Part shown: piece by piece, positions 43,291-51,161 of the stretch
Numbering within the stretch: position 1 is the stretch's first letter
Layout: the number at the start of each line of letters is the position of its first letter
From: Planctomycetota bacterium
GTDB lineage: Bacteria; Planctomycetota; Phycisphaerae; Phycisphaerales; UBA1924
NCBI GenBank assembly: GCA_030950285.1
Contig: JAUZRR010000014.1
Location: forward strand, 1-64,000
DNA: 64,000 nucleotides
Reading direction: 5' to 3'
Translations under genes and position numbers: made by a program
The notes under the pieces: generated by a model
What the model saw: the letters and a program-made list of their open reading frames with translations, nothing else
Databases searched by the model: none
Told to the model about the DNA's origin: nothing

Positions 43291-43857
43291 ATGACCCACG
43301 ACGCCCCCCACGACGCCCCCCACGACGCTCCTCAAACCCTCTTTGCCCCCTGGCGACTCGAATATCTCGAAGCCCTCGAAGCCAAGGAAAAATCCGCCGG
43401 CCCTCCCGCCGCCGGCTCCGGTTCGTTCCTCCTCGACTCCTGGCGCACCCCCGACCACGACGAAGCCAACCACGTCGTCGCCCGCACGTCGCACGGCCTC
43501 ATCCTGCTCAACCGCTACCCCTACGCCGGGGGGCACCTGCTCGTGGCGCTGGGCACCCCCGCGCCGACCCTGCTCGACTATTCGCCCGACCAGCGCGCCG
43601 AGCTCTGGAAACTCGTCGATCTCGCGGCCGAACTCATGCAGCGCACCCTCGAGCCCCAGGGCATCAACATCGGGATCAACCAGGGCCGAGCCGCTGGCGC
43701 GGGCGTGCCCCAGCACCTGCACGTCCACCTCGTCCCCCGCTGGAACGGCGACAGCAATTTCATGTCGGCTGTGGGCAATATCCGCGTTATTCCCAGCTCA
43801 CTCGAAGCGATGACGCAACGCTTCCGCGAGCGATGGACGCAGACGACAACCAACTGA
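43291..43857 (+). CDS. HIT-family nucleotide hydrolase/phosphorylase
   Basis: 188 residues. The histidine triad 'GVPQHLHVHLVPRWNGDSNF' is near residue 145; 'LILLNRYPYAGGHLLVAL' is the N-terminal HIT strand. The Arg-Trp after the triad and the C-terminal 'SSLEAMTQRFRERW' recall AP4A phosphorylase-type actinobacterial/planctomycete HIT proteins. Likely substrates are dinucleoside polyphosphates or nucleotide adducts. The N-terminus has three copies of His-Asp-Ala-Pro encoded by a gacgccccccac tandem repeat. Confidence 0.87.
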   Translation: MTHDAPHDAPHDAPQTLFAPWRLEYLEALEAKEKSAGPPAAGSGSFLLDSWRTPDHDEANHVVARTSHGLILLNRYPYAGGHLLVALGTPAPTLLDYSPDQRAELWKLVDLAAELMQRTLEPQGINIGINQGRAAGAGVPQHLHVHLVPRWNGDSNFMSAVGNIRVIPSSLEAMTQRFRERWTQTTTN

Positions 43858-43899
43858 AGTGTTCACAAGGCGGAAGAGAAGGCACGACGGCCGCTTCGG

Positions 43900-44310
43900 T
43901 TACGCCGCCAGCTTCCGCTCAAACCGCAGCCCCAGGCGGTACGCCCCGCCCCGCCCGTGCATGTGCGCGACCGAGCCGAGTTCGAGCCGGCCGCCGACTG
44001 AGCATCGGAAGCTCGCGCCCGGCGTGACCTTCACCGGGCAGCGAACGCCGAGCCCGCCGTCGCAACGATCGACCAGCGTCACCCGCGTCAGCCAGAGACG
44101 GCCGTCAGGGTCGACAAACGTCGCGACCCCTTGCCCTCGTATTTTTGAACGCTCGACCCCTCGCCGTTCCGGGCGAGCCGGATCGGTCGAGGGCTGGCTC
44201 GGTTGCTGCTCTCCCGCTGCGCCGGATTCAGCCTGTGCAAGCCGGAGGCGGCCCGGGCCGATGGATGTGCGTTGCGTGCTCTTCGTGCCCCGTCGTTGCG
44301 CCACCGCCAT
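43900..44310 (-). CDS. PilZ-like domain protein
   Basis: 136 residues. N-terminal 60 residues are Arg/Gln/Pro-rich; the rest is a small beta-barrel: 'FVDPDGRLWLTRVTLVDRCD', 'GLGVRCPVKVTPGASF', 'AYRLGLRFERKL'. This pattern, with Gly-Leu-Gly following 'VD.C', resembles PilZ-type c-di-GMP receptors, but a clear RxxxR is not evident, so ligand binding is uncertain. A GGGAGGG Shine-Dalgarno precedes the ATG. The 136 bp up to the next gene show nothing recognisable. Confidence 0.6.
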   Translation of the reverse strand: MAVAQRRGTKSTQRTSIGPGRLRLAQAESGAAGEQQPSQPSTDPARPERRGVERSKIRGQGVATFVDPDGRLWLTRVTLVDRCDGGLGVRCPVKVTPGASFRCSVGGRLELGSVAHMHGRGGAYRLGLRFERKLAA

Positions 44311-44446
44311 GCCGAGCCCTCCCGAGGTTTGGCGCTTCGGTGCGCCCCTCTGGAGAAAGCCAATCGGCTCAGCCGCCGTCCGACTTCATCCCAAGTCCGA
44401 CAACTGGCAACCATCCGCACTTTCCGTGCCGGGCACCCCTGCGCCG

Positions 44447-45862
44447 TCACGCCCGCGAAGCGCTCCCGTTCCGGAGCAGGTCGGACAGAATGAACGCCAG
44501 CTCCAGCGACTGCTGGTAGTTCAGCCTCGGGTCGCAAGGGGAGACATAGTTCCGGGTCAGGTGCTGTTCGGTGACCCCCGCGCCCCCCCCGATGCACTCG
44601 GTGACGTCCTCGCCGGTCAGCTCAAAGTGCACGCCGCCGAGCACCGAACCGACCTCTCGATGCACCGCGCAGGTCTTGCGCAGCTCGTCGGCGATCGCAT
44701 CAAAGTGTCGCGTCTTGACCCCGCTTGCTGTCACCATCCCGTTGCCGTGCATCGGATCGCTCACCCAGAGCACCCTCCGCCCGGCGTCGGTCACCGCCCG
44801 CACAATGCCCGGCAGCGCCCCCTCGACCTTGCCCGCGCCCATCCGCGTGATCAGGACGAGTTTCCCCGCGTCGTTGCCCGGGTTGAGCGCCTCGGTCAGC
44901 GCGACTGCCTCGGCCGGGTCCGTCGTCGGGCCGAGCTTCACCCCGACCGGATTGGCGATCCCCCGCATGTACTCCACGTGCGCACCATCCAACGCCCGTG
45001 TCCGCTCCCCGATCCAGGGCAGGTGCGTGGTCAGGTCGTACCAGCCCTCCCGGTGAGGCACCCGCCGCGTCTGCGCGCTCTCATATAACAGGTTCAACGC
45101 TTCGTGACTGGTGTAGAACTCGACCCGCGTCAGCTCCTCGACCCGCCCTTCGCCCAGCGCCTCCATAAACTCGACCGCCTCAGCGAGGCTCCGGCTCACC
45201 TGCTCGTACGCAGTTTTTCGGGCTGCGGGCAGGTCCGCGTGTTCGACAAACGAGAGGTCCCAATACTCCGGATGATGCACGTCGGCAAACCCGCCCTCGA
45301 GCAGCGACCGGATAAAGTTCAGCGTCATCGCCGCGTGCTGATAGCCCCGCACCATCAGGTGCGGATCGGGTCGCCGCGACTCGGCATCAAACGCTGCACG
45401 GTTGACCAGGTCCCCGAAATAACTCGGCAGCGTGACGCTCTTGCCGTCCACCTCGCGGGTCTCCGACGGGCTCGATCGTGGCTTGGCGTACTGCCCCGCC
45501 AGCCGACCCACCCGGATCACCGGCTTGCGCAGCCCGTGCACCAGCACCAGCGACATCTGCAACAAAATCTTCAGCTTGTTGGTGATCTGCTCGGCGCGGC
45601 AGTCCGCCAGTGTCTCGGCGCAGTCCCCGCCCTGCAACAAAAACCGTTTCCCCACTTGGGCGTCGGCGATAAACCCGCGCAGCCTCTCGATCTCCCAGCT
45701 CGTCACCAGCGGCGGCAACTCACGCAGTTTGTGCACCGCGGTCTCCACGGCCCCGCTGTCCTCATACCTCACCTGCTGCGCCGCCAGCCGCGTCCGCCAC
45801 GACTCGGGAGACCATGTGCCGCCGCGTTCGGTCTCCGTGTTCGTGCCGCTTTGCTCGCTCAA
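44447..45862 (-). CDS. aroG: Class II 3-deoxy-7-phosphoheptulonate synthase
   Basis: 471 residues from a TTG at 45862 with GAGGAG 7 nt upstream. Motifs of the plant/actinobacterial class II enzyme: 'WSPESWRTRLAAQQVRYED', 'LLQGGDCAETL', 'RVGRLAGQYAKPRS', 'LPSYFGDLVN', 'HEALNLLYESAQTR', 'GIANPVGVKLGPTTDPAEAV', 'WVSDPMHGNGMVT' and 'GGVHFELTGEDVTECIGG'. It condenses PEP with erythrose 4-phosphate to start the shikimate pathway, feeding among others TrpE at the left of the window. No other aro gene is adjacent. Confidence 0.93.
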   Translation of the reverse strand: MSEQSGTNTETERGGTWSPESWRTRLAAQQVRYEDSGAVETAVHKLRELPPLVTSWEIERLRGFIADAQVGKRFLLQGGDCAETLADCRAEQITNKLKILLQMSLVLVHGLRKPVIRVGRLAGQYAKPRSSPSETREVDGKSVTLPSYFGDLVNRAAFDAESRRPDPHLMVRGYQHAAMTLNFIRSLLEGGFADVHHPEYWDLSFVEHADLPAARKTAYEQVSRSLAEAVEFMEALGEGRVEELTRVEFYTSHEALNLLYESAQTRRVPHREGWYDLTTHLPWIGERTRALDGAHVEYMRGIANPVGVKLGPTTDPAEAVALTEALNPGNDAGKLVLITRMGAGKVEGALPGIVRAVTDAGRRVLWVSDPMHGNGMVTASGVKTRHFDAIADELRKTCAVHREVGSVLGGVHFELTGEDVTECIGGGAGVTEQHLTRNYVSPCDPRLNYQQSLELAFILSDLLRNGSASRA

Positions 45863-46173
45863 CCCTGCACTCCTCGCAACGCCCGGCCTGATTCTTGCCC
45901 TGCGACTCTCGATCGGCTCGAAAGGGGCGCGGTTTCTGCCGGTTCTCCCCCTCTTCCTCACTTTCTTGAGTGAAATCCTCACGCAATGCCGGAGTTCGGA
46001 CGATTGCGACCACACCGACGCACACCTGCGCGGCTTCAGCACGATTTCATCGACGGGCACGGACGCCCGCCGAGACCAACCGGGTCGGCCTCGAATCTAC
46101 TCGACAAAGACCCGCCCAAAGGCTCGACCAGGCCGAACACCCCCGAGCCAACCAAGACCAGGAGAAGACCACG
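45863..46173. other. Intergenic region between aroG and the histone-like gene
   Basis: Divergent promoter region for both flanking genes. No gene, hairpin terminator or clear -10 box was identified. Confidence 0.4.
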
Positions 46174-46875
46174 ATGGCAACCAGGACCACCACGAGGAAA
46201 AGCACGACCGGCCGATCCACCACCAAACGACACGCCGCGACCAAACGCAAGACCGCCGCCAAGAAGGCAACCGGCACCAAGACCAAAGCCCGCAAGTCGC
46301 CCGCGAAAAAGACCACAACCAAAGCCAAGGCCTCCACCACCAGGAAACCGGCCGGCAAGAAAAAGACCACCGCTCGCAAGACCACCACCGCACGCAAGCC
46401 TGCAGCCAAGAAGACTGCGACCAAGACTGCTGCCAAACGCAAGACCACCGCGCGCAAGCCCGCTGCCAAGCGTACCGCGACCAAGACCGCTGCCAAGCGG
46501 AAGACCACCGCGCGCAAGCCCGCCGCCAAGCGGACCGCGACCAAGACTGCAGCCAAGCGCAAGACCACCGCGCGCAAGCCCGCTGCCAAGCGTACCGCGA
46601 CCAAGACCGCTGCCAAGCGGAAGACCACGGCGCGCAAGCCCGCCGCCAAGCGGACCGCGACCAAGACTGCTGCGAAGCGGAAGACCACCGCGCGCAAGCC
46701 CGCTGCCAAGCGTACCGCGACCAAGACTGCTGCGAAGCGGAAGACCACCGCACGCAAGACCACGGCGCGCAAACCTGCCGCCAAGCGCACCTCCACCCGG
46801 AGCTATAAGCTCAACACCACCAGCCGTTCAACCGGCCGCTCGACCAGCCGCCGCACGGTCCGCAAGGCCGCCTGA
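46174..46875 (+). CDS. Histone H1-like Lys/Ala/Thr repeat DNA-binding protein
   Basis: 233 residues, almost wholly Lys, Ala, Thr, Arg and Pro, with a Ser/Thr/Arg C-terminus. A 20-residue unit 'KTTARKPAAKRTATKTAAKR' occurs five times and in partial copies, like bacterial histone H1 homologues (HctA/HctB, AlgP). It should coat and compact DNA or bind RNA. The 60-bp DNA units alternate between two sequence types, giving a 120-bp higher-order repeat (cgtaccgcgacc versus cggaccgcgacc). Shine-Dalgarno AGGAGA before the ATG. A good terminator follows. Confidence 0.88.
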   Translation: MATRTTTRKSTTGRSTTKRHAATKRKTAAKKATGTKTKARKSPAKKTTTKAKASTTRKPAGKKKTTARKTTTARKPAAKKTATKTAAKRKTTARKPAAKRTATKTAAKRKTTARKPAAKRTATKTAAKRKTTARKPAAKRTATKTAAKRKTTARKPAAKRTATKTAAKRKTTARKPAAKRTATKTAAKRKTTARKTTARKPAAKRTSTRSYKLNTTSRSTGRSTSRRTVRKAA

Positions 46876-46902
46876 TACAGGCTTCGCACAACCAAAGCAC
46901 AC

Positions 46903-46940
46903 ACCGGCCGCAGCCATCGCGCTGCGGCCGGTCACGTTTT
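46903..46940 (+). terminator. Terminator after histone-like gene
   Basis: ACCGGCCGCAG / CTGCGGCCGGT, perfect 11-bp stem, loop of 8 nt, then CACGTTTT. Confidence 0.75.
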
Positions 46941-46963
46941 GGACGCAGACAACGTCCTCTCTA

Positions 46964-46987
46964 CGAGCCCCGAGCGCAAGCTCGGGA
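46964..46987 (-). repeat. REP-like palindrome, GAGC subtype
   Basis: Minus strand reads CCCGAGC-TTGC-GCTCGGG then GCTC; same family as 23741-23765. Confidence 0.75.
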
Positions 46988-46999
46988 CAGAGCTCCGGG

Positions 47000-49618
47000 T
47001 CAGCCCCGCACACTCTCCCCGCTGCGTTCCTGCCCTACCCGGCCCGGCTTGTGACACACCGGCGTCTCGTCCATTTCACCCGCGATCCCCCGCGCTACCA
47101 GATGCGTCCGCCACACCCGTTCGTGCGCTTTCCAGAAGTGCTCGAACGAATCGGCGAGTGTGTATTTTTGCATCGACATGTGTGCCGCGGCGCCCATCCG
47201 CCGCCTGCGTTCGGGATCTGCCACCAGCCCGACGATCCGCTCGACCCACGCATCGACCGAGTCGGTTGGCAGGACATACCCGGTGCGCCCGTCCTCCACC
47301 ACTTCCTTGGGCCCACCCTTGTCGGTCACCAACACCGGAAGCCCCGAGCCCTGGCTCTCCATCACCACCTGCCCCAGCGTGTCGGTCACACTCGGGAACA
47401 CAAACAGGTCGCTCGACGCGTACAGCCTGCTCAGCTCCTTCCCACGCCGAAAGCCCAGAAAGTGCGCCCGCTGCCCGCGCAGCGCAGCGGTCATCTTCTC
47501 GCGGTACGGCCCGTCGCCGACCACCACAAGCTCGGCGTCGAGCCCCTGCTCGGCAAGCCGCCGCTGGGTCCGTGTCCACACTTTCACCAGAAACGGCAGG
47601 TTCTTCTCCACGCTCACCCGTCCGACATACAACACCTTCACGCTCGCAGAGCCCACCGCCGGGAACTGCTCCCACACCGAAACATCACGAAAACGCGGGT
47701 GAAACGAGCCGTTCTCGAACCCCGGCTTGAGCGCGTAGCAGCGGTCCCGCTCCATCCCCAGCCGCACCAGCGACTCGACATACTCTTCGCTCCGCGTAAA
47801 GACCGCCGCGAACGGCTTGTAGAACAGTTGCATGAACTTCTCGCTCGCCACCGTGAACGCACGGTCCTCAAACAGCGTGTCGATGTAGGACGGAAAGTCC
47901 GTGTGGTACACCCCAAGCACCGGCACTCGCAGCATCTTCGCCGCCACAAAGCCCACCAGCCCCACCGGGCCTGGCGTCGAGATATGGATGCAGTCCGGCT
48001 GGTGGCGATCCAGGTGCCGGAGCATCGGCACAATCGGCGGCAGCACCACCTCCAGGCCGTCGTACTTGGGCAGCGAGGTTGCAAACACAGGGTCAAAGTT
48101 GAACAGGTTCTCCCCCTCGGGCAGTTCCATCCGGGTCGAGGTAATGACTTGCAAATCGCGCTCCGATCCGCGCGCCTGCTTTGCGACGTCGGTGATGAAC
48201 CGGCTCACGCCGTTGACATCGCCGAGGGTGTCTGTGAACAGACTCATCCGCATGGGCCGCTCCATGACGCGCACACCCTCCCCGGCTGCTGCGGTCTCGT
48301 GCTCGAACCGTTCGACAAACTCTCGTTCTTTGTTTTGGTAAAACAAGCTGAACACTGTCGGCAGCTGGGCCGCGGTCAAGATCGCGAAGGGCATCAGATG
48401 GTCGGCGATCCCGCTCGTGTCGCGCTTGCACACCGCCCGCCACGCCGGCCCGCCCATGTGGCGCGCCAGCGCCACCGTCAGTTCGTCGGCAAATGCCGCC
48501 ATCCGGTCGTGGTCCGAGAACGCGCAGCCGTCACTCCGCCCCTCAGCCGACAGCCGCTCGGCCAGTTCCGGATATTTCGCAAGCACCGGCCCGAGTGTCT
48601 CGCGCAGCCCTTCGAGCAGCGGGTTCGGTTTCCGCCTTCGACCGCCGAGCAGTTTTTGCTTCGCCGCGTGGATCGTCAGTCGGGCCTTGGATGGCGCAGG
48701 CACGTCCACCCCTGCAAATCGCAGCAATTTCGACGCGACGTACTTCCCCCGGGTGCTCTGTCGGGGGGCAAACTTCTCTGCGAAAAAGTGCGCGCCCACC
48801 GAGGTCAACTGGTGCGCCAAGAGCGCGCTGTGGCCGCCTACACCGCCGGCTTCGCAGCACCCTGACATGACCAGCCGAAGAAACTCGCTCGGGTCGGTTA
48901 CCGGCTCGCCGCCCTCACCGCGCACCCCGGTCCACGTTCGGCCGACATTGAGCAAGCCGTGGTCGTCGGACCCGCCCGTCCGTGCGGGCTGCCACGCGCG
49001 CGGCCACACCGGCTCGAGCGCATGCACACGTGCCAACTCTCGCACGCGATCCTGCGAGAGCCGGTTCAGGAACCGCTCCAGAGGTACGCGATGCCGTCCG
49101 GTGTGCGCGCCATTGAGCACCTCAAACCCCTTGAAAAGCAGCACGCACCGCTCGATGTGCCACTGTGTCAGGCGGCCGTTCTGCATGTAGAGCGGGTGCG
49201 CCACCGCGTGTGCAAGCCGATGCTGAAACAGCCATGCCGCGAAGGCATACACGTCGTCCCGCAGCCCGAGGGTCGTCAGTTCCTCGTCCTGCTCGGGGCT
49301 GAGCCTCCAGACCAGCACGTGCAGTTTGCACCCGTCTTCGGGGAACACCACCGAGACTTCCTGCCCGAGAACAAAGTCCTCGAACCCGCGTTCGACCAGT
49401 TCCATCGCCCCGCGGATCGTGTCGTGGTCGGTGATTGTGACAAGGTCCATGCCTCGGGCGCGGGCCTGGTCGTAGACCTGCTCGGGCGGCGAATAGCACT
49501 CGGGCATCCCCAGACACGACAACGCGGCGACCGCCGGGCCGTCTGAGGCTTGCGAGTGGCAGTGGGTGTCCATCCGCGTCCAGCCGTCGGGGTGTCGCGC
49601 GTGTGTTTTTGGATGCAT
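47000..49618 (-). CDS. PHP phosphoesterase-GT4 glycosyltransferase fusion
   Basis: 872 residues from ATG 49618 (SD AGGGAG). Residues 15-250 form a complete PHP domain: 'MDTHCHSQASDGP' (H-x-H), 'VTITDHDTIRGAM', 'LGQEVSVVFPEDGCKLHVL', 'HAVAHPLY', 'GGSDDHGLLNVGRTWTGV'; all metal ligands are present. Residues about 490-860 are a GT4 glycosyltransferase: 'SLFTDTLGDVNGVSRFITDV', 'HISTPGPVGLVGFVAAKML', 'LYVGRVSVEKNLPFLVKVW', 'FVFPSVTDTLGQVVMESQGS' with the E-x7-E donor site. The link region (250-480) is helical. The pairing suggests a phosphodiester-cleaving step coupled to sugar transfer, but substrate is unknown. Confidence 0.88.
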   Translation of the reverse strand: MHPKTHARHPDGWTRMDTHCHSQASDGPAVAALSCLGMPECYSPPEQVYDQARARGMDLVTITDHDTIRGAMELVERGFEDFVLGQEVSVVFPEDGCKLHVLVWRLSPEQDEELTTLGLRDDVYAFAAWLFQHRLAHAVAHPLYMQNGRLTQWHIERCVLLFKGFEVLNGAHTGRHRVPLERFLNRLSQDRVRELARVHALEPVWPRAWQPARTGGSDDHGLLNVGRTWTGVRGEGGEPVTDPSEFLRLVMSGCCEAGGVGGHSALLAHQLTSVGAHFFAEKFAPRQSTRGKYVASKLLRFAGVDVPAPSKARLTIHAAKQKLLGGRRRKPNPLLEGLRETLGPVLAKYPELAERLSAEGRSDGCAFSDHDRMAAFADELTVALARHMGGPAWRAVCKRDTSGIADHLMPFAILTAAQLPTVFSLFYQNKEREFVERFEHETAAAGEGVRVMERPMRMSLFTDTLGDVNGVSRFITDVAKQARGSERDLQVITSTRMELPEGENLFNFDPVFATSLPKYDGLEVVLPPIVPMLRHLDRHQPDCIHISTPGPVGLVGFVAAKMLRVPVLGVYHTDFPSYIDTLFEDRAFTVASEKFMQLFYKPFAAVFTRSEEYVESLVRLGMERDRCYALKPGFENGSFHPRFRDVSVWEQFPAVGSASVKVLYVGRVSVEKNLPFLVKVWTRTQRRLAEQGLDAELVVVGDGPYREKMTAALRGQRAHFLGFRRGKELSRLYASSDLFVFPSVTDTLGQVVMESQGSGLPVLVTDKGGPKEVVEDGRTGYVLPTDSVDAWVERIVGLVADPERRRRMGAAAHMSMQKYTLADSFEHFWKAHERVWRTHLVARGIAGEMDETPVCHKPGRVGQERSGESVRG

Positions 49619-49934
49619 CAACTCGCTCCCTTGCCCAACTGCGGCCTTGGTCCGGGCTTGTTCGATGCCCCGCCCCCGGCGGCACGGACAGCCCTTGAGC
49701 ATAAGAGCCGAGGTCTTTCACCGAATCTCGGCATCACTCTCGCGGATGTTTGTAAACTAGTTGGATGCGGTGTAGCCAATCCCGCGTGCACCTGGCTGGC
49801 AACCAGCGGTTGTACCGATGCACAGGGCACCGGCGCACCCCCGGACGCTGTCAAGAAAACACTTCTGTCACTCTTGGGGACTTTCACGCAGCCAAGAAAA
49901 TGAAGAATCGGCGTGCCGAGGAATGAAAAGCGGC

Positions 49935-49940
49935 TATACT
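49935..49940 (+). promoter_or_regulatory. -10 box of the candidate RNA
   Basis: TATACT with no start codon downstream in reach; predicted transcript start near 49947. Confidence 0.4.
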
Positions 49941-49946
49941 CGAAGC

Positions 49947-50103
49947 CTCTGACGCCTTCTTTTCTGCTTTCCGCTCTACGACACATTTGCATACTTGGTC
50001 GGCCTTGAACCACACGGTGTTCGAGCGTCGGCTGACAAGTCGCTTGGCCCCCTGCGCGTTGATCTCCTGTCCCCCGGTCGATGCGCGGGGGCCTTGCTTT
50101 TTT
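49947..50103 (+). ncRNA. Candidate small RNA or leader with terminator
   Basis: About 157 nt from the predicted start to a T6 run at 50098-50103. The 3' end can form two exclusive hairpins sharing the same 3' strand: GGCCCCC-t-GCGC (50046-50057) with GCGCGGGGGCC (50083-50093), or CCCCCG (50071-50076) with CGGGGG (50086-50091). An internal GAAC-c-AC/GTGTTC hairpin lies near 50017. It does not match 6S, SRP, RNase P or tmRNA features I can recognise. Confidence 0.4.
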
Positions 50104-50199
50104 GGGGCAAGGCCTCACCCAACACCGGACGCAGCCGATGCCGCTTTGCCTGAGTGCTCCGGGCGGGGGTCGCTTATCCGCGCCATCAGAACGCGAAGT

Positions 50200-50233
50200 G
50201 GGCCCCGCGTCGCCGAGGTTCGACACGGGGCCC
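50200..50233 (+). other. Strong hairpin upstream of coaD
   Basis: GGGCCCCG / CGGGGCCC, perfect 8-bp stem with an 18-nt loop; no T run, so not a standard terminator. Confidence 0.45.
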
Positions 50234-50372
50234 TCGCAGGGGGGGGTGTTCCCTCCCTCCAACGCCCAAGCGGGAGAAACTGCACCACGAATATGCGGTA
50301 CAGGCTCCTCCTCCCGCGACCGATCCTCCGAGGCGATCTGGCAGTGGCAACGTTTGTGCCGGGTGTGCCGTG

Positions 50373-50378
50373 TAAACT
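50373..50378 (+). promoter_or_regulatory. coaD -10 box
   Basis: TAAACT ends 6 nt before the coaD ATG; leaderless initiation inferred. Confidence 0.5.
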
Positions 50379-50384
50379 GCCCGC

Positions 50385-50939
50385 ATGACCCGACACTTGG
50401 CTGTCTTTCCCGGCTCGTTTGACCCGATCTCGTTCGGCCACCTCGACGTGGTTCGGCGCGGCCGCTACCTCTTTGACGAGGTTGTCGTCGCGGTCGGGCA
50501 CAACCCGGGCAAGGCCCAACTCTTTACCCTCGACGAGCGGGTCACAATGGCGCAGACCCTCGCTGCCGAGATCGTCGCCGAGGAGCCCGACGCCGCCCCG
50601 GTGCGTGTCGCGTCGTTCTCCGGCCTCACGGTCGATTATGCCGTCTCGGTTGGTGCCGCCGCCCTGCTCCGGGGCATCCGCAACCTCTCGGACCTGCAAT
50701 ACGAGATTCAGCAAGCGGTCACCAACCGCGAGGTCGCCGGGCTCGAGACCGCGTTCGTCGTCGCGGGCAGGAGCTTTGCGTACACCAGTTCGAGCCTTAT
50801 CCGCCAGATCACGGCGTTGGGGAAAGACCTCTCGGCCCTCGATTCGATGGTCCCGCCGCTGGTGATCGAGATGCTCAGGCAAAAGAAGGACCAGAAGCAC
50901 CCGATGCTGCAACGGCTGCTGGTCGATCCCGGGGAATAG
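50385..50939 (+). CDS. coaD: Phosphopantetheine adenylyltransferase
   Basis: 184 residues. 'VFPGSFDPISFGHLDVVRRG' contains the T/HxGH-type nucleotidyl-transfer motif (here S-F-G-H); 'LLRGIRNLSDLQYEIQ' and 'YTSSSLIRQITAL' are the other conserved elements. It transfers AMP from ATP to 4'-phosphopantetheine, the penultimate step of coenzyme A synthesis. Slightly longer than the 160-residue E. coli enzyme because of an acidic loop 'EEPDAAP' and a charged C-terminus. Confidence 0.95.
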   Translation: MTRHLAVFPGSFDPISFGHLDVVRRGRYLFDEVVVAVGHNPGKAQLFTLDERVTMAQTLAAEIVAEEPDAAPVRVASFSGLTVDYAVSVGAAALLRGIRNLSDLQYEIQQAVTNREVAGLETAFVVAGRSFAYTSSSLIRQITALGKDLSALDSMVPPLVIEMLRQKKDQKHPMLQRLLVDPGE

Positions 50940-50984
50940 AGCGCCTTGCATCAATGTTTTTCGTTGTTATGGATGGGTATCGTT

Positions 50985-51082
50985 GTCTCCTCGCTTGCGC
51001 GAGGGGCTCTGTTCTCGGCGTCTACAACACTTGTGTAGAGAGACATGGCGGCGTTGTAGAGCCCCTCGTGCAAGCGAGGGGA
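50985..51082. repeat. Inverted pair of REP-like palindromes
   Basis: Plus copy CCTCGC-TTGC-GCGAGG then GGCTCT (50989-51010) and a minus copy at 51058-51082. 98 bp in total, near-identical in layout to 11537-11632 but with unrelated middle sequence. Confidence 0.8.
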
Positions 51083-51161
51083 CAAGCCTGTATGCGCGGC
51101 TCTCTAAGCTGTACGAGGTCGCTTGCCGCTTCTTGCCCCCGAGCCCAATACCATCCCGCTT

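Larger units (their letters stand above)
49619..50384. other. Long intergenic region upstream of coaD
   Basis: 766 bp without a supported protein gene. It contains a candidate structured RNA (49947-50103) and a strong hairpin (50200-50233). No tRNA could be folded from the TTCGA at 50219. Confidence 0.5.

Noticed and set aside
46420-46760. Regular 60-bp repeats resembling a CRISPR array
   Set aside because: Units are contiguous, coding in frame and lack unique spacers; they encode the Lys/Ala protein repeats.
45986-48865. 959-residue plus-strand frame across the histone-like gene and the PHP-GT gene
   Set aside because: Runs through a terminator and antisense to an obvious GT4 gene; Pro/Arg-rich.
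50160-50235. Possible tRNA around GGTTCGA at 50217
   Set aside because: The T-stem does not pair and no acceptor or anticodon arm could be built; a simple 8-bp hairpin explains the region.
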